From: Serinicoccus chungangensis
GTDB lineage: Bacteria; Actinomycetota; Actinomycetes; Actinomycetales; Dermatophilaceae
Length of the DNA stretch: 64,000 nucleotides
Direction of reading: 5' to 3'
Assembly: GCF_006337125.1 (NCBI RefSeq)
Contig: NZ_CP040887.1
Location: 2,418,001-2,482,000 of the forward strand
In this document: in pieces, positions 1 through 7,715 of the stretch
Numbering within the stretch: the stretch's first letter is position 1
How the letters are laid out: the number at the start of each line of letters is the position of its first letter
The notes under the pieces: model-generated
The model's database searches: none
Seen by the model: only the letters and a program-made list of their open reading frames with translations
What the model was told of the DNA's origin: nothing
Made by a program: the position numbers and the translations under genes

Positions 1-1325
1 CCGACCACCTTCCCCTCCGTCGCGCTCCTGCAGGCGGACCTGCTGGCGTTCGCCCGCGAGGTGCTGCACGGCCCCGCCGGCACGAGCGGTGCGGTGACCT
101 CCGGCGGCACCGAGAGCATCATGCTCGCCGTCCTCGCGGCCCGGGAACGGTGGCGCGAGGACCGACCCGGGGACCGGCGCACGCCGCGGGTCGTGGCGCC
201 CTCGACCGCGCACGCCGCCTTCCACAAGGCGGCGCACTACCTCGGTCTGGAGATGGTGACCGTCCCGGTGGACCCGGCCACCGGCACCCTTCCCGCGGAG
301 CACCTCGCCGCGCACCTGGACGAGGCGACGGCCCTCGCGGTCGCGAGCGCCCCGGCATACCCCCACGGCGTCCTCGACCCGGTCGTCGGGATCGCGGCGG
401 CGGCGGCCGAGCGGGGCATCCCCTGCCACGTCGACGCCTGCGTCGGCGGGTTCGTGCTGCCGTGGTGGGAGGGGACGCCGCCGTGGGACCTCGGGGTCCC
501 GGGCGTGAGCAGCATCTCGGCCGACCTGCACAAGTTCGGCTACGCCCCCAAGGGGGCCTCGGTGCTGCTGGTCGCCGACCCCGCCCTGGACCGCGCCCGC
601 TACTACGCGTTGACCGACTGGCCCGGCTACCCGGTGGTCAACCCGACCGTGCTGGGCTCGCGCTCGGCGATGTCCCTGGCCGCGGCGTGGGCGGTGGTCA
701 CCCGCCTCGGGGCCCAGGGGTATGCCGACCTCACCGCCGGGCTGGCCCGCGTCACCGCGGCGGTCCGGCAGGTCGTCGAGGACATCCCCGGCCTGCAGGT
801 GGTCGGTGCGCCGGTCGGGCCGCTGCTCGCCGTCGGCGCCGACCCGACCGTGCCGGCGGGCGGGCAGGGGATTCGCACGCGTGGGCCCAGGCCGTCGCGG
901 CCCGGGGCTTCGTGCTGCAGGGCCAGCCCGCCCTGGCCCAGACCGACGGGACCGTCCTGCCCCGCACGACGCACCTGACCCTCACCCCGGCGACCGCAGG
1001 CGTGCTGGACGAGCTGGCGGCGGCGCTGCGCGCCGGCGCCGACGACGTCCGCGGGCAGGCGGCGGCGCACGGCGTCGGGGACGCGCGCGAGGATGCGGCC
1101 GCCCCCGCCACCGGGGATTCGGCGGCCCCCGCGGACCTGCCCGACCCGGTGGCCCTCGCCCGCGCCGCCCGGGAGACCGGCGACCTCGACCTGCCGTCGG
1201 TGCTGGCCCTCATCGAAGCCCTGCCCCGCGAGCAGAGCGCCCGCCTGCTCGTCGACTTCCTGGCCGCCTTCACCGCTCCGCCCGACCAGGCAGGAGCTGG
1301 CACGGGGCTGAGGCCTGACCGCTGA
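1..1325 (+). pseudogene. PLP-dependent decarboxylase/lyase, 5' end outside window, one apparent frameshift
   Basis: This is the C-terminal two-thirds of a pyridoxal-phosphate fold-type I enzyme of the group II decarboxylase / sphingosine-1-phosphate lyase type. The motif 'TSGGTES' near position 100 and the lysine motif 'SADLHKFGYAPKG' near 510-555 (Schiff-base lysine in HKFG) show this; the substrate cannot be read. The frame that starts upstream of base 1 runs to about base 870, where a GGGG run occurs. The family-like continuation 'DSHAWAQAVAARGFVLQ' then lies in the -1 frame and stops at 1325. One extra G would restore a single reading frame. This is either a real frameshift mutation or a sequence error. 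The last 60 residues, after an acidic-alanine linker, look like a C-terminal extension. The protein's final codons lie inside a repeated GC-rich segment. Confidence 0.7.
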
Positions 1326-1372
1326 GCAGCTGAGAGCTGGGGAGCTGAGCGGCTGAGGCCTGACCGCCGAGC

Positions 1373-1414
1373 GGCTGAGGGCTGAGGGCTGAGGGCTGAG
1401 GGCTGAGGGCTGAG
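1373..1414. repeat. Six tandem copies of a 7-bp unit (GGCTGAG)
   Basis: Six perfect back-to-back copies of GGCTGAG lie between two convergent genes, with degenerate copies upstream from about 1307. A longer segment, GCTGAGGCCTGACCGC, occurs at 1308-1323 and again at 1352-1367, 44 bp apart; the first copy overlaps the stop of the decarboxylase frame. Seven is not a multiple of three, so the array is not a coding repeat. Confidence 0.85.
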
Positions 1415-1459
1415 GGTGGCGGCACCTGGCGCCCGGCCGGGTGGCTCGGCCCACCGGCG

Positions 1460-2941
1460 CTACCCCTGGGCGCTGCTCTGCTGCTCGTCGGCCTCCTCTG
1501 CCCGCTGGACCGCGGCCCGGTGACGTCCGTCCCACACCGCCGCGGCCAGCGCGGCGAGGAGCAGCACCAGCGCGACGCCGAGCGCCGCGCGCAGCCCGGT
1601 GGCTGCGTCGTCGTTCGCGCCGACGCCGACCTGGTAGGCGGTGACCAGCACCGCCGCGCCGATGGCCGACCCGACCCGCTGGCCGGTCTGCAGGGCTCCC
1701 CCCGCGGCCCCGCCCATGCGCTGCGGCACCTTCGCGAGGGTGAGGGTGAAGTTGGGCGACACCACGGCGCCACCCCCCAGCCCGGCGAGCAGCAGCGGTG
1801 CCGCCAGCGCGAGCCACAGCCACGGGCTGTCCTGGAAGGGCCCGACCAGGACGCCCAGCACGAGGAGGCCGCTCATCATGACCAGCAGGGCCCGGACGAC
1901 CAGCGACCGGCCCACCCGGGTCACCGCCCGGCCGGCCCACGGCGAGGAGACCGCCGAGCCGACCGCGAAGGGGGTCAGCAGCAGGCCGGTCATGAGCGTG
2001 GAGTAGCCGAGCCCGTCCTGCAGGAAGATGGACAGCACGAGGAAGACACCGGTGAACCCGGTGAAGTAGAGCGTGCCGACGACGATCCCGTTGGCGTAGC
2101 CCGGGGTGCGCCGGAGCAGGTCGACGTCGAGCAGGGGCATCCCGCCGGTGCGCGCCAGCCGCTTCTCGTAGGACAGGAACGCCCAGGCCAGGACGGGGAC
2201 GCCGACGAGCAGCGCCAGCGCCCAGGTGTCCCCCGACTCCAGCGCCACGACGGGGAGCAGCAGGCACATGACGGCAGCCCCCAGGAGCAGCGCACCGACC
2301 AGGTCCAGGCGCGGGTCCTGGTCCTTGCCCCGCAGGTCCGGGACGATGCGGGCGATGGCGACGAGGAGCGCCAGCCCGATGGGGACGTTGACGAGGAACA
2401 CCCAGCGCCAGCCGCCCTCCTCCCCGGCGAGGGTGATGATCACCCCGCCCAGGACCGGCCCGATGCCGGAGGCCACCGAGACGACCAGGCCGAACAACCC
2501 GAAGGCCCGGCCCCGCTCGGCGCCGGTGAACAGGTCCTGGATGAGGCCGGTGTTCTGCGGTGCCAGCAGACCGGCGGACAACCCCTGCACGAGCCGCGCG
2601 GCGACGAGCACCCCGGCCGTCGGCGCCAGCCCGCAGGCGGCGCTGGCCAGCACGAACCCCGTCAGGCCGACGAGCATGAGCCGCCGCCGGCCCCAGGCGT
2701 CCCCGAGCCGGCCGCCGGTGACGAGCATGAGGCCGAAGGTGAGGGCATACCCCGAGACCACCCACTGGATGGAGGCCGCCGAGGTGTCCAGGCCCTCGCG
2801 CATCGAGGGGATGGCGACGTTGACGATGGTCACGTCCAGCAGGGACATGAAGCCGACCGCCAGCGTCACCGCCAGGATGCGCCAGCGGGCCGGGTCGGGG
2901 TCGGGGGTGGTCTCGGTGCGGGTGGTGCGGTCAGCCGTCAC
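1460..2941 (-). CDS. MFS drug/metabolite exporter, DHA2 (14-helix) family
   Basis: The protein is an integral inner-membrane proton-driven exporter. After a short acidic N terminus it has the first helix with 'LLDVTIVNVAIPSM', the motif-A loop 'GGRLGDAWGRRR', the motif 'LVQGLSAGLLAPQ' and 'GPVLGGVI', and about 14 hydrophobic helices in roughly 493 residues, as in QacA/EmrB-like DHA2 transporters. I chose the GTG at 2941; the open frame continues upstream to 3070 but with arginine-rich sequence that does not look like protein. A -10-like TAGCAT at 2968-2973 would put the transcript start about 20 nt before this GTG. No regulator of the TetR or MarR type lies next to it, so the substrate is unknown. 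Confidence 0.85.
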   Translation of the reverse strand: MTADRTTRTETTPDPDPARWRILAVTLAVGFMSLLDVTIVNVAIPSMREGLDTSAASIQWVVSGYALTFGLMLVTGGRLGDAWGRRRLMLVGLTGFVLASAACGLAPTAGVLVAARLVQGLSAGLLAPQNTGLIQDLFTGAERGRAFGLFGLVVSVASGIGPVLGGVIITLAGEEGGWRWVFLVNVPIGLALLVAIARIVPDLRGKDQDPRLDLVGALLLGAAVMCLLLPVVALESGDTWALALLVGVPVLAWAFLSYEKRLARTGGMPLLDVDLLRRTPGYANGIVVGTLYFTGFTGVFLVLSIFLQDGLGYSTLMTGLLLTPFAVGSAVSSPWAGRAVTRVGRSLVVRALLVMMSGLLVLGVLVGPFQDSPWLWLALAAPLLLAGLGGGAVVSPNFTLTLAKVPQRMGGAAGGALQTGQRVGSAIGAAVLVTAYQVGVGANDDAATGLRAALGVALVLLLAALAAAVWDGRHRAAVQRAEEADEQQSSAQG

Positions 2942-3065
2942 GTCGCGCTCGTCCAGGTCACCGACCCATGCTAGGCGGCACCACCGACAGCCGCCCCTCG
3001 ACGCGGATGCCCGCCCACCGGCTCGTGCCGTGCTCCTCCCCGCGCGCGCCCGGCAGTCGCCCTGG

Positions 3066-3168
3066 ACCATCAGCCGCCCGGTCCACCATCAGCCGCCCGG
3101 TCATCCATCAGCCTCGTGGAGGAGGACGACGGTTGACGAACCGGCCGAAGGCGGACGAACCGGCCGAG
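3066..3168. repeat. Two pairs of direct repeats, both with 19-bp period
   Basis: In the 286-bp gap before the small membrane protein gene, the 18-mer ACCATCAGCCGCCCGGTC occurs at 3066-3083 and 3085-3102, with a partial third copy to 3113. The 14-mer GACGAACCGGCCGA occurs at 3136-3149 and 3155-3168. Both pairs are spaced 19 bp, close to two helical turns. They lie upstream of a -10-like TATCCT at 3190-3195. Confidence 0.7.
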
Positions 3169-3227
3169 GGTCATGGCCCCCGCCGTCGATATCCTGGCTC
3201 CTCCGGCCATCCCTTTGAAGGAGCACC

Positions 3228-3617
3228 ATGCAGAACTCGTCCATGCCGCGCACCACCACCCTCCTCGGGGTCGTGCTCGTCGCCGTGGGGGTGGTCGGCT
3301 GGCTCGCCGCGGGGATGTCGAGCTGGACCGCCCTCATCCCGGCCGTCCTCGGCGCGGTGCTGGCGGTCTGCGGCCTGCTGGGCCGCAGCAACCCGAAGGT
3401 CTGGATCCACGCCGCCCTGGTCGTGGCGCTGCTCGGCGCCCTCGGGACCATCCGCAACGTCCTGGGCCTGGCCGACCTGGCCTCCGGGGACGCCGAGCGC
3501 CCGCTGGCCGTCGTCGCCGGGACCATCACCTTCGTGCTGCTGGTCGCCTACCTCGTCCTCGGCATCCGTTCGTTCGTCGCCGTGCGCCGCGCGCGTCGTC
3601 AGCAGGTCAGCGGCTGA
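3228..3617 (+). CDS. Small four-helix membrane protein, function unknown
   Basis: The 129-residue product has four hydrophobic segments at about residues 10-30, 34-50, 60-78 and 92-115, and ends in a basic cytoplasmic tail 'RRARRQQ'. I recognise no catalytic motif. A clear Shine-Dalgarno sequence AAGGAG lies 6 nt before the ATG, and TATCCT at 3190-3195 is a plausible -10 box. Its 3' end overlaps the convergent XRE regulator gene by 11 bp, so transcription of the two genes may interfere. The paired 19-bp-period repeats upstream suggest that it is regulated. Confidence 0.8.
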   Translation: MQNSSMPRTTTLLGVVLVAVGVVGWLAAGMSSWTALIPAVLGAVLAVCGLLGRSNPKVWIHAALVVALLGALGTIRNVLGLADLASGDAERPLAVVAGTITFVLLVAYLVLGIRSFVAVRRARRQQVSG

Positions 3618-3891
3618 GGCGTTCGACGGCCGACCCGCCGCGCAGCTCCGCCGCCGCGATCTCTCCCCACAGGTGGTCGAGGGAGACCCCCAGCACCGCT
3701 GCCACGGAGGCCACGAGCGGGAACGACGGCGTGGCGATGCGGCCGGTCTCGATCTTGCGCAGGGTCTCCGGGGACACCCCGGCCGCGAGCGCGACGTCGA
3801 GCACGGGCCGGTCCCCCCGGGCCTGCCGCAGCAGGGACCCCAGGCGACGACCGCGCTCGCGGTCCTGGGCGGTGAGCGGCAGTCTGACCAT
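3607..3891 (-). CDS. XRE-family helix-turn-helix regulator
   Basis: This 94-residue protein is essentially one lambda-repressor-like (HTH_3) DNA-binding domain, with the helix-turn-helix around 'LDVALAAGVSPETLRKIETG' and the usual following helix 'PSFPLVASVAAVLGVSLDHLW'. There is no ligand domain. It is divergent from a methionine aminopeptidase gene; the 10-bp palindrome ATACCGGTAT lies 12 bp before its start and 10 bp before the aminopeptidase start. Small XRE proteins usually bind as dimers to such sites, so autoregulation together with control of the aminopeptidase is inferred. Confidence 0.85.
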   Translation of the reverse strand: MVRLPLTAQDRERGRRLGSLLRQARGDRPVLDVALAAGVSPETLRKIETGRIATPSFPLVASVAAVLGVSLDHLWGEIAAAELRGGSAVERLSR

Positions 3892-3903
3892 GGTGGGACG
3901 ATC

Positions 3904-3913
3904 ATACCGGTAT
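3904..3913. promoter_or_regulatory. Perfect palindrome ATACCGGTAT, candidate XRE operator
   Basis: The 10-bp perfect palindrome sits in the 32-bp divergent gap between the XRE regulator and the aminopeptidase gene and overlaps the -10 box TATAGT (3911-3916). A dimer bound here would block polymerase on the aminopeptidase side. Binding by the adjacent regulator is inferred. Confidence 0.55.
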
Positions 3914-3916
3914 AGT
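3911..3916 (+). promoter_or_regulatory. -10 box TATAGT of a leaderless promoter
   Basis: TATAGT is followed by 7 nt and then the ATG at 3924, the spacing expected when the transcript begins at the start codon. The alternative ATG at 3918 would lie only 1 nt from the hexamer, upstream of any normal transcript start. Confidence 0.6.
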
Positions 3917-3923
3917 TATGGGC

Positions 3924-4718
3924 ATGGTGGAGATCCTCGATCCTGAGCAGCTCGACCGGGCCCGCGCGTCCGGCCGGCTCGTCGGCGAGATCCTCGCGAC
4001 GGTCCGCGAGCGGGCCCGCGCCGGCACCAACCTGCTAGAGATCGACCGCTGGGCCGAGGAGATGATCCTCGGCGCCGGTGCCGAGTCCTGCTACGTCGAC
4101 TACGCGCCGTCCTTCGGGCGCGGCCCCTTCGGCCACTACATCTGCACCTCGGTCAACGACGCCGTCCTCCACGGCCTGCCGCACGACGACACCCTGGTGG
4201 ACGGCGACCTCGTCAGCCTCGACCTCGCGCTCATCCTGGACGGGGTGGCCGCGGACGCGGCGGTGAGCTTCGTGGTCGGCGGGTCTGCCCGCCCCGAGGA
4301 CGAGCGGATGATCGAGACGACCGAGCGCGCCCTGGCCGCGGCGGTCGCCGCCGCCACCGTCGGCGCCCGGACCGGGGACGTCTCGCACGCCATCGGCACC
4401 GTCCTCACCGAGGCCGGGTATGCCGTGAACCTCGAGTTCGGCGGGCACGGGATCGGCACGACGATGCACCAGGACCCGCATGTCGCCAACGACGGCCGAC
4501 CCGGGCGCGGCTACCGGCTCCGGGCGGGCATGCTCCTCGCCCTGGAGCCCTGGGTGATGGCCGACACCGACCGCCTGGTCATGGACCCCGACGGCTGGAC
4601 GCTGCGCAGCGCGACCGGCTGCCGGACCGCCCACAGCGAGCACACCGTCGCCATCACCGACGACGGCCCCGAGATCCTCACCTCGGCCAGGGACGGGAGT
4701 GCACCGGCCGGACGGTGA
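3924..4718 (+). CDS. map: Methionine aminopeptidase, type I (first of two in window)
   Basis: The enzyme removes the N-terminal methionine from nascent proteins using two metal ions in the pita-bread (M24) fold. In the 264-residue product the five metal ligands are visible as D100, D111, H175 ('GGHGIG'), E208 ('LALEPW') and E239 ('SEHTVAI'), with substrate-binding H83 ('VLHGLP') and H182. I prefer the ATG at 3924 over the ATG two codons upstream because of the promoter position. The 3' end overlaps a broken zinc-ribbon gene on the other strand. A second map gene lies in the translation cluster (49017-49892); this copy, next to an XRE repressor, is likely the accessory and regulated one. Confidence 0.9.
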   Translation: MVEILDPEQLDRARASGRLVGEILATVRERARAGTNLLEIDRWAEEMILGAGAESCYVDYAPSFGRGPFGHYICTSVNDAVLHGLPHDDTLVDGDLVSLDLALILDGVAADAAVSFVVGGSARPEDERMIETTERALAAAVAAATVGARTGDVSHAIGTVLTEAGYAVNLEFGGHGIGTTMHQDPHVANDGRPGRGYRLRAGMLLALEPWVMADTDRLVMDPDGWTLRSATGCRTAHSEHTVAITDDGPEILTSARDGSAPAGR

Positions 4719-4906
4719 GACGCGGCGGCCTCCCGGGCGGGTGCGCGGCGGCGGGCCGGACGAGCGAGGCCACCGGCAGCAGGAACCAGTGCCGGTGCAG
4801 GCACCAGGACCTTCGCGTGCTCGACCGGGCCGTCGGTGCTCTCGAGCACGTCGCGCCACTGCACCTGCGCGACGGCGCCGCACTCGGGGCACGTGGTCAT
4901 GTCCAT
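4678..4906 (-). pseudogene. Small zinc-ribbon-like protein gene broken by one extra base
   Basis: From ATG 4906 (GGAGGAGG lies 7 nt upstream) the frame reads a start with 'MTTCPECGAVAQVQW' and 'STDGPVEHAKVL', then loses sense. In the next frame the sequence goes on with 'CLHRHWFLLPVASLV' to a stop at 4678. Removing one G near 4805 joins the two halves into a protein of about 75 residues with Cys-Pro-x-Cys at the N terminus and a later Cys/His. Small proteins with CPxC, 'STxGPVEH' and 'HWF' are familiar in actinobacteria; their function is not established. The 3' part overlaps the end of the aminopeptidase gene. Confidence 0.55.
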
Positions 4907-5080
4907 GGCCGTTCCTCCTCCCGCGCATCGTGTCGGCGCGCGGTCGTCCTGCCTCTGAGAGGCCAGGACGAGCCCGGAGATACCCGACGAACGACGTGAC
5001 CTCACGGCCGAGAGCGCCCACGATGTCGCGCCCCTGCACTGACCGCGCCGTCGCGCGCCGGTGGCAGACCGTGCCAGGCA

Positions 5081-5358
5081 TCGTGCGACCGGCTGCGCGA
5101 GGCGCTGCGGGTGACGCGGGTGGAGGTCGCTGCCGACGCGCCGTCCGGGCCGGCCACCCGCACCTGCGCGACATGTTGCGATCTCTGGAGCAGGACCACT
5201 CGACGATCGCCGCCCTGCTGAGTGCCGTGCAGGAGGCGGTGGACCAGCGCGCGGACGCGTCCGAGCTCGATCGCCGTCTCGAAGCCGTCGCGGCCGTCAT
5301 GGAGTCCCACGTCGGCTACGAGGAGCGTCAGCTCCTGTCGGTCCTCGCGGTCCGGTGC
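5081..5358 (+). pseudogene. Remnant of a hemerythrin-like (HHE) domain gene
   Basis: Two pieces of a hemerythrin-type four-helix protein are visible in different frames. Around 5081-5165 the reading is 'CDRLREALRVTRVEVAADA'; from about 5152 another frame reads 'HPHLRDMLRSLEQDHSTIA' and continues to 'MESHVGYEERQLLSVLA' near 5353. The 'QDH' and 'SHxxYEE' iron-ligand motifs of the C-terminal half are kept, but the segment carrying the N-terminal ligands is missing and the end is cut short. This looks like a gene that lost an internal piece plus its frame. Bases 4910-5080 and 5360-5473 hold nothing I can identify. Confidence 0.5.
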
Positions 5359-5473
5359 AGGACGTCACACGTTGAAGCGGAACTCCACGGCGTCGCCACG
5401 GCTGGGAACGCATGCACGCCTCACCGGGCCAGACCGGTCTCAGGGCTACGGTCCCTCACCGCGCATGGCCGAC

Positions 5474-6478
5474 TCAGCTGCCTCTCCGCTGGTCATCCAG
5501 CACCTGTTCCATCTCATCCGAAACCTCGTCCAGGAGGACCTGGAAGCCGGGCTCCTCGAGGGGGAAGTGGCCGCAGCCAGGAAGCATCACGACCCGGGTC
5601 TTGCCGTGAAGCCGACCAAGGTAGTCGAGGCTGAGCTCCGGCATAGTCCAACGATCCTCGGCCGGATGCAACAGCACGACCGGTGGTCCTTGGTATTGCT
5701 CGGGTGGAATAGCCGGACCTGCCTCGAGGAACGAGCGGTACCAGCCCACCGGCATCGCGCCACCACCGCCGCACGGGTCGGTGAGCACTGCATGACTGAG
5801 GCCAGGGTCGTTCGAAATCGCAGACATAGGGGTCAGCAGGCGGACCGGGATCCGTGGATTCGCCGCTGGCCCCCGGGCGAACTGCAGCAGTGGCAATCCC
5901 AGCCACGCTATCCACGGGGCTCGCACGATGGCGGCAGCAATGCCCGGCCGAGTCGGGTCGAGCAGGCAGGTCGCGATGACCCGCTTGGCCAGTCCGGTCA
6001 CTGCAGCGGTGTCGACCGCGAGGGCACCACCCATGCTCGCCCCGACGAGGACAAGTGGCCGCTCGTCATGCTCGCGACCCACGAGATCGACGAGCAGCTG
6101 CTGCCAGTCGCCATAACTGACGCTGCGGCGTCCACGCCGCACCCGGATCGTTCGCCCGTAACCGGGCAGATCGACCACCGTAACCCGAGCGCCCAGTCCA
6201 CTCAGGTGTGCAGCGTAGGGCCACATCGCCGCCGCGTTCCCTCCCGCTCCATGGACCAGCAGCATTCGGACCGAAGCCGTCGGGGCACCCACGTGCTCGA
6301 TGTGCAGGTCCCACGAACCACCCCCGTCCGGCGCATCCCACCTCCACGACGAGGCCACCCGCCGCACTGGTGCAGGGACGAGGCGCACGAAAGGCTCGTA
6401 CCGGCGGTCCGTGGAGTCAAGTCGGCCAGTCCGTGCCGGTGGCACCTTCGCTCGACCCTTCGAAAGCGCCCCATTCAT
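5474..6478 (-). CDS. Alpha/beta hydrolase
   Basis: The 334-residue protein has the alpha/beta-hydrolase order: oxyanion motif 'LLVHGAGG' (about residues 73-80), nucleophile elbow 'GASMGG' (Ser148), an acid in 'HPAEDRW', and the histidine in 'LPGCGHFPLEE'. A basic N-terminal extension of about 50 residues precedes the fold. The substrate is unknown. Its DNA is visibly poorer in GC than its neighbours (several 60-base lines near 63 percent) and it lies next to two decayed genes, which suggests acquisition. A TAACAT hexamer lies 7 nt before the ATG, with no Shine-Dalgarno sequence. Confidence 0.85.
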   Translation of the reverse strand: MNGALSKGRAKVPPARTGRLDSTDRRYEPFVRLVPAPVRRVASSWRWDAPDGGGSWDLHIEHVGAPTASVRMLLVHGAGGNAAAMWPYAAHLSGLGARVTVVDLPGYGRTIRVRRGRRSVSYGDWQQLLVDLVGREHDERPLVLVGASMGGALAVDTAAVTGLAKRVIATCLLDPTRPGIAAAIVRAPWIAWLGLPLLQFARGPAANPRIPVRLLTPMSAISNDPGLSHAVLTDPCGGGGAMPVGWYRSFLEAGPAIPPEQYQGPPVVLLHPAEDRWTMPELSLDYLGRLHGKTRVVMLPGCGHFPLEEPGFQVLLDEVSDEMEQVLDDQRRGS

Positions 6479-6485
6479 ACCCGCA

Positions 6486-6491
6486 ATGTTA
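6486..6491 (-). promoter_or_regulatory. -10 box TAACAT, leaderless layout, for the alpha/beta hydrolase
   Basis: TAACAT on the minus strand is followed by 7 nt and the ATG at 6478. No ribosome-binding site is present, consistent with a leaderless mRNA. Confidence 0.5.
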
Positions 6492-6546
6492 CGGGAGTGC
6501 CAGGTGTCAGGGACTGATGCGCAGGTAGGTGGGTCAGAAGCCTGTA

Positions 6547-7632
6547 TTAGACATTGAACCTAAATTCAACCACGTCGCCGTCGGCCATGACGTAGTCCTT
6601 GCCCTCGATGCGCACCTTGCCCGCCTCCTTGGCCTTCGCCATGGAGCCCAGCTCGTCGAGCGCCTCGAAGCTGACGATCTCGGCCTTGATGAAGCCGCGC
6701 TCGAAGTCGGTGTGGATCACCCCGGCCGCCTGCGGCGCGGTCGAGCCCTGACGGATCGTCCAGGCGCGCGACTCCTTGGGGCCGGCGGTGAGGTAGGTCT
6801 GCAGCCCGAGAGTGTCGAAACCGACCCGCGCCAGCTGGTCCAGCCCCGGCTCGGTGACCCCGACCGACTCCAGCAGCTCGCGGGCCTCGTCGTCCTCGAG
6901 CTCGGCGAGGTCGGCCTCGAGCTTGGCGGACAGGTAGATCGCCTCCGCCGGCGCGACGGTGGCCGCCAGCTCGGCGTGGAGGGCCTCGTCGGTGAGGCCG
7001 TCCTCGTCGAGGTTGAAGACGTAGAGGAAGGGCTTGGTCGTGAGCAGACCCAGGCCGCGCGCGACGGACATGTCGACGCCGGCCGCCTCGCCCGCGGCAT
7101 ACAGCGTGTCGCCCCGCTCGAGCACCTGCTGGGCGGCGAGCGCGGTGTCCAGGACCGCCTTGTCGGTGCGCTTGCCCTTCACCTCCTTCTCCAGACGCGG
7201 TATGGCGTTCTCCAGCGTCTGCAGGTCCGCCAGGACGAGCTCGGTGTTGATGGTCTCGATGTCGTCGCTCGGGCTGATCCGGCCGTCGACGTGCACGACG
7301 TCGTCGTCGCGGAAGGCGCGGACCACCTGGCAGATCGCGTCGGCCTCCCGGATGTTGGCCAGGAACTTGTTGCCCAGCCCCTCCCCCTCGCTGGCGCCGC
7401 GCACGATCCCGGCGATGTCGACGAAGCTCACGGTGGCGGGCAGGATCTTGGCGCTGCCGTGGATCTGCGCCAGCCGGTCCAGCCGCGGGTCCTTGAGCGG
7501 CACCACCCCGATGTTGGGCTCGATCGTGGCGAAGGGGTAGTTCGCCGCGAGCACGGAGTTCTTGGTCAGCGCGTTGAAGAGCGTGGACTTGCCCACGTTG
7601 GGCAGGCCGACGATTCCGATGGTGAGTGCCAC
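6547..7632 (-). CDS. ychF: Redox-regulated ATPase YchF (OLA1 family)
   Basis: YchF is a ribosome-associated Obg-family P-loop protein that prefers ATP to GTP. The 361-residue product begins 'MALTIGIVGLPNVGKSTLF' (P loop), continues with 'DIAGIVRGASEGEGLGNKF' (switch regions), and has 'NLDEDG' in place of the NKxD GTP-specificity motif, the hallmark of YchF. The C-terminal TGS-like domain ends 'MADGDVVEFRFNV'. Length is normal. The GTG start at 7632 lies 9 nt after TAGACT (7642-7647), so the mRNA leader must be very short. Confidence 0.97.
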   Translation of the reverse strand: MALTIGIVGLPNVGKSTLFNALTKNSVLAANYPFATIEPNIGVVPLKDPRLDRLAQIHGSAKILPATVSFVDIAGIVRGASEGEGLGNKFLANIREADAICQVVRAFRDDDVVHVDGRISPSDDIETINTELVLADLQTLENAIPRLEKEVKGKRTDKAVLDTALAAQQVLERGDTLYAAGEAAGVDMSVARGLGLLTTKPFLYVFNLDEDGLTDEALHAELAATVAPAEAIYLSAKLEADLAELEDDEARELLESVGVTEPGLDQLARVGFDTLGLQTYLTAGPKESRAWTIRQGSTAPQAAGVIHTDFERGFIKAEIVSFEALDELGSMAKAKEAGKVRIEGKDYVMADGDVVEFRFNV

Positions 7633-7715
7633 GGGGTCAGCAGTCTAGTCGCCGTGGCGCGCCTCCCGGACCGAGGCCGGGTGGACGACGCACGGCCGGC
7701 CGACCACGACCGGGC

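Noticed and set aside
860..880. Programmed -1 frameshift in the decarboxylase gene
   Set aside because: There is no X-XXY-YYZ slippery heptamer and no clear downstream pseudoknot; a simple lost G in a G run explains it better.
1373..1414. CRISPR array or transposon end
   Set aside because: The unit is only 7 bp, without spacers, flanking inverted repeats or a transposase nearby.
4699..5634. A 311-codon plus-strand gene covering the hemerythrin region
   Set aside because: Only the middle 65 codons resemble a protein domain; the rest is arginine/proline-rich antisense or junk translation, so a pseudogene is the better reading.
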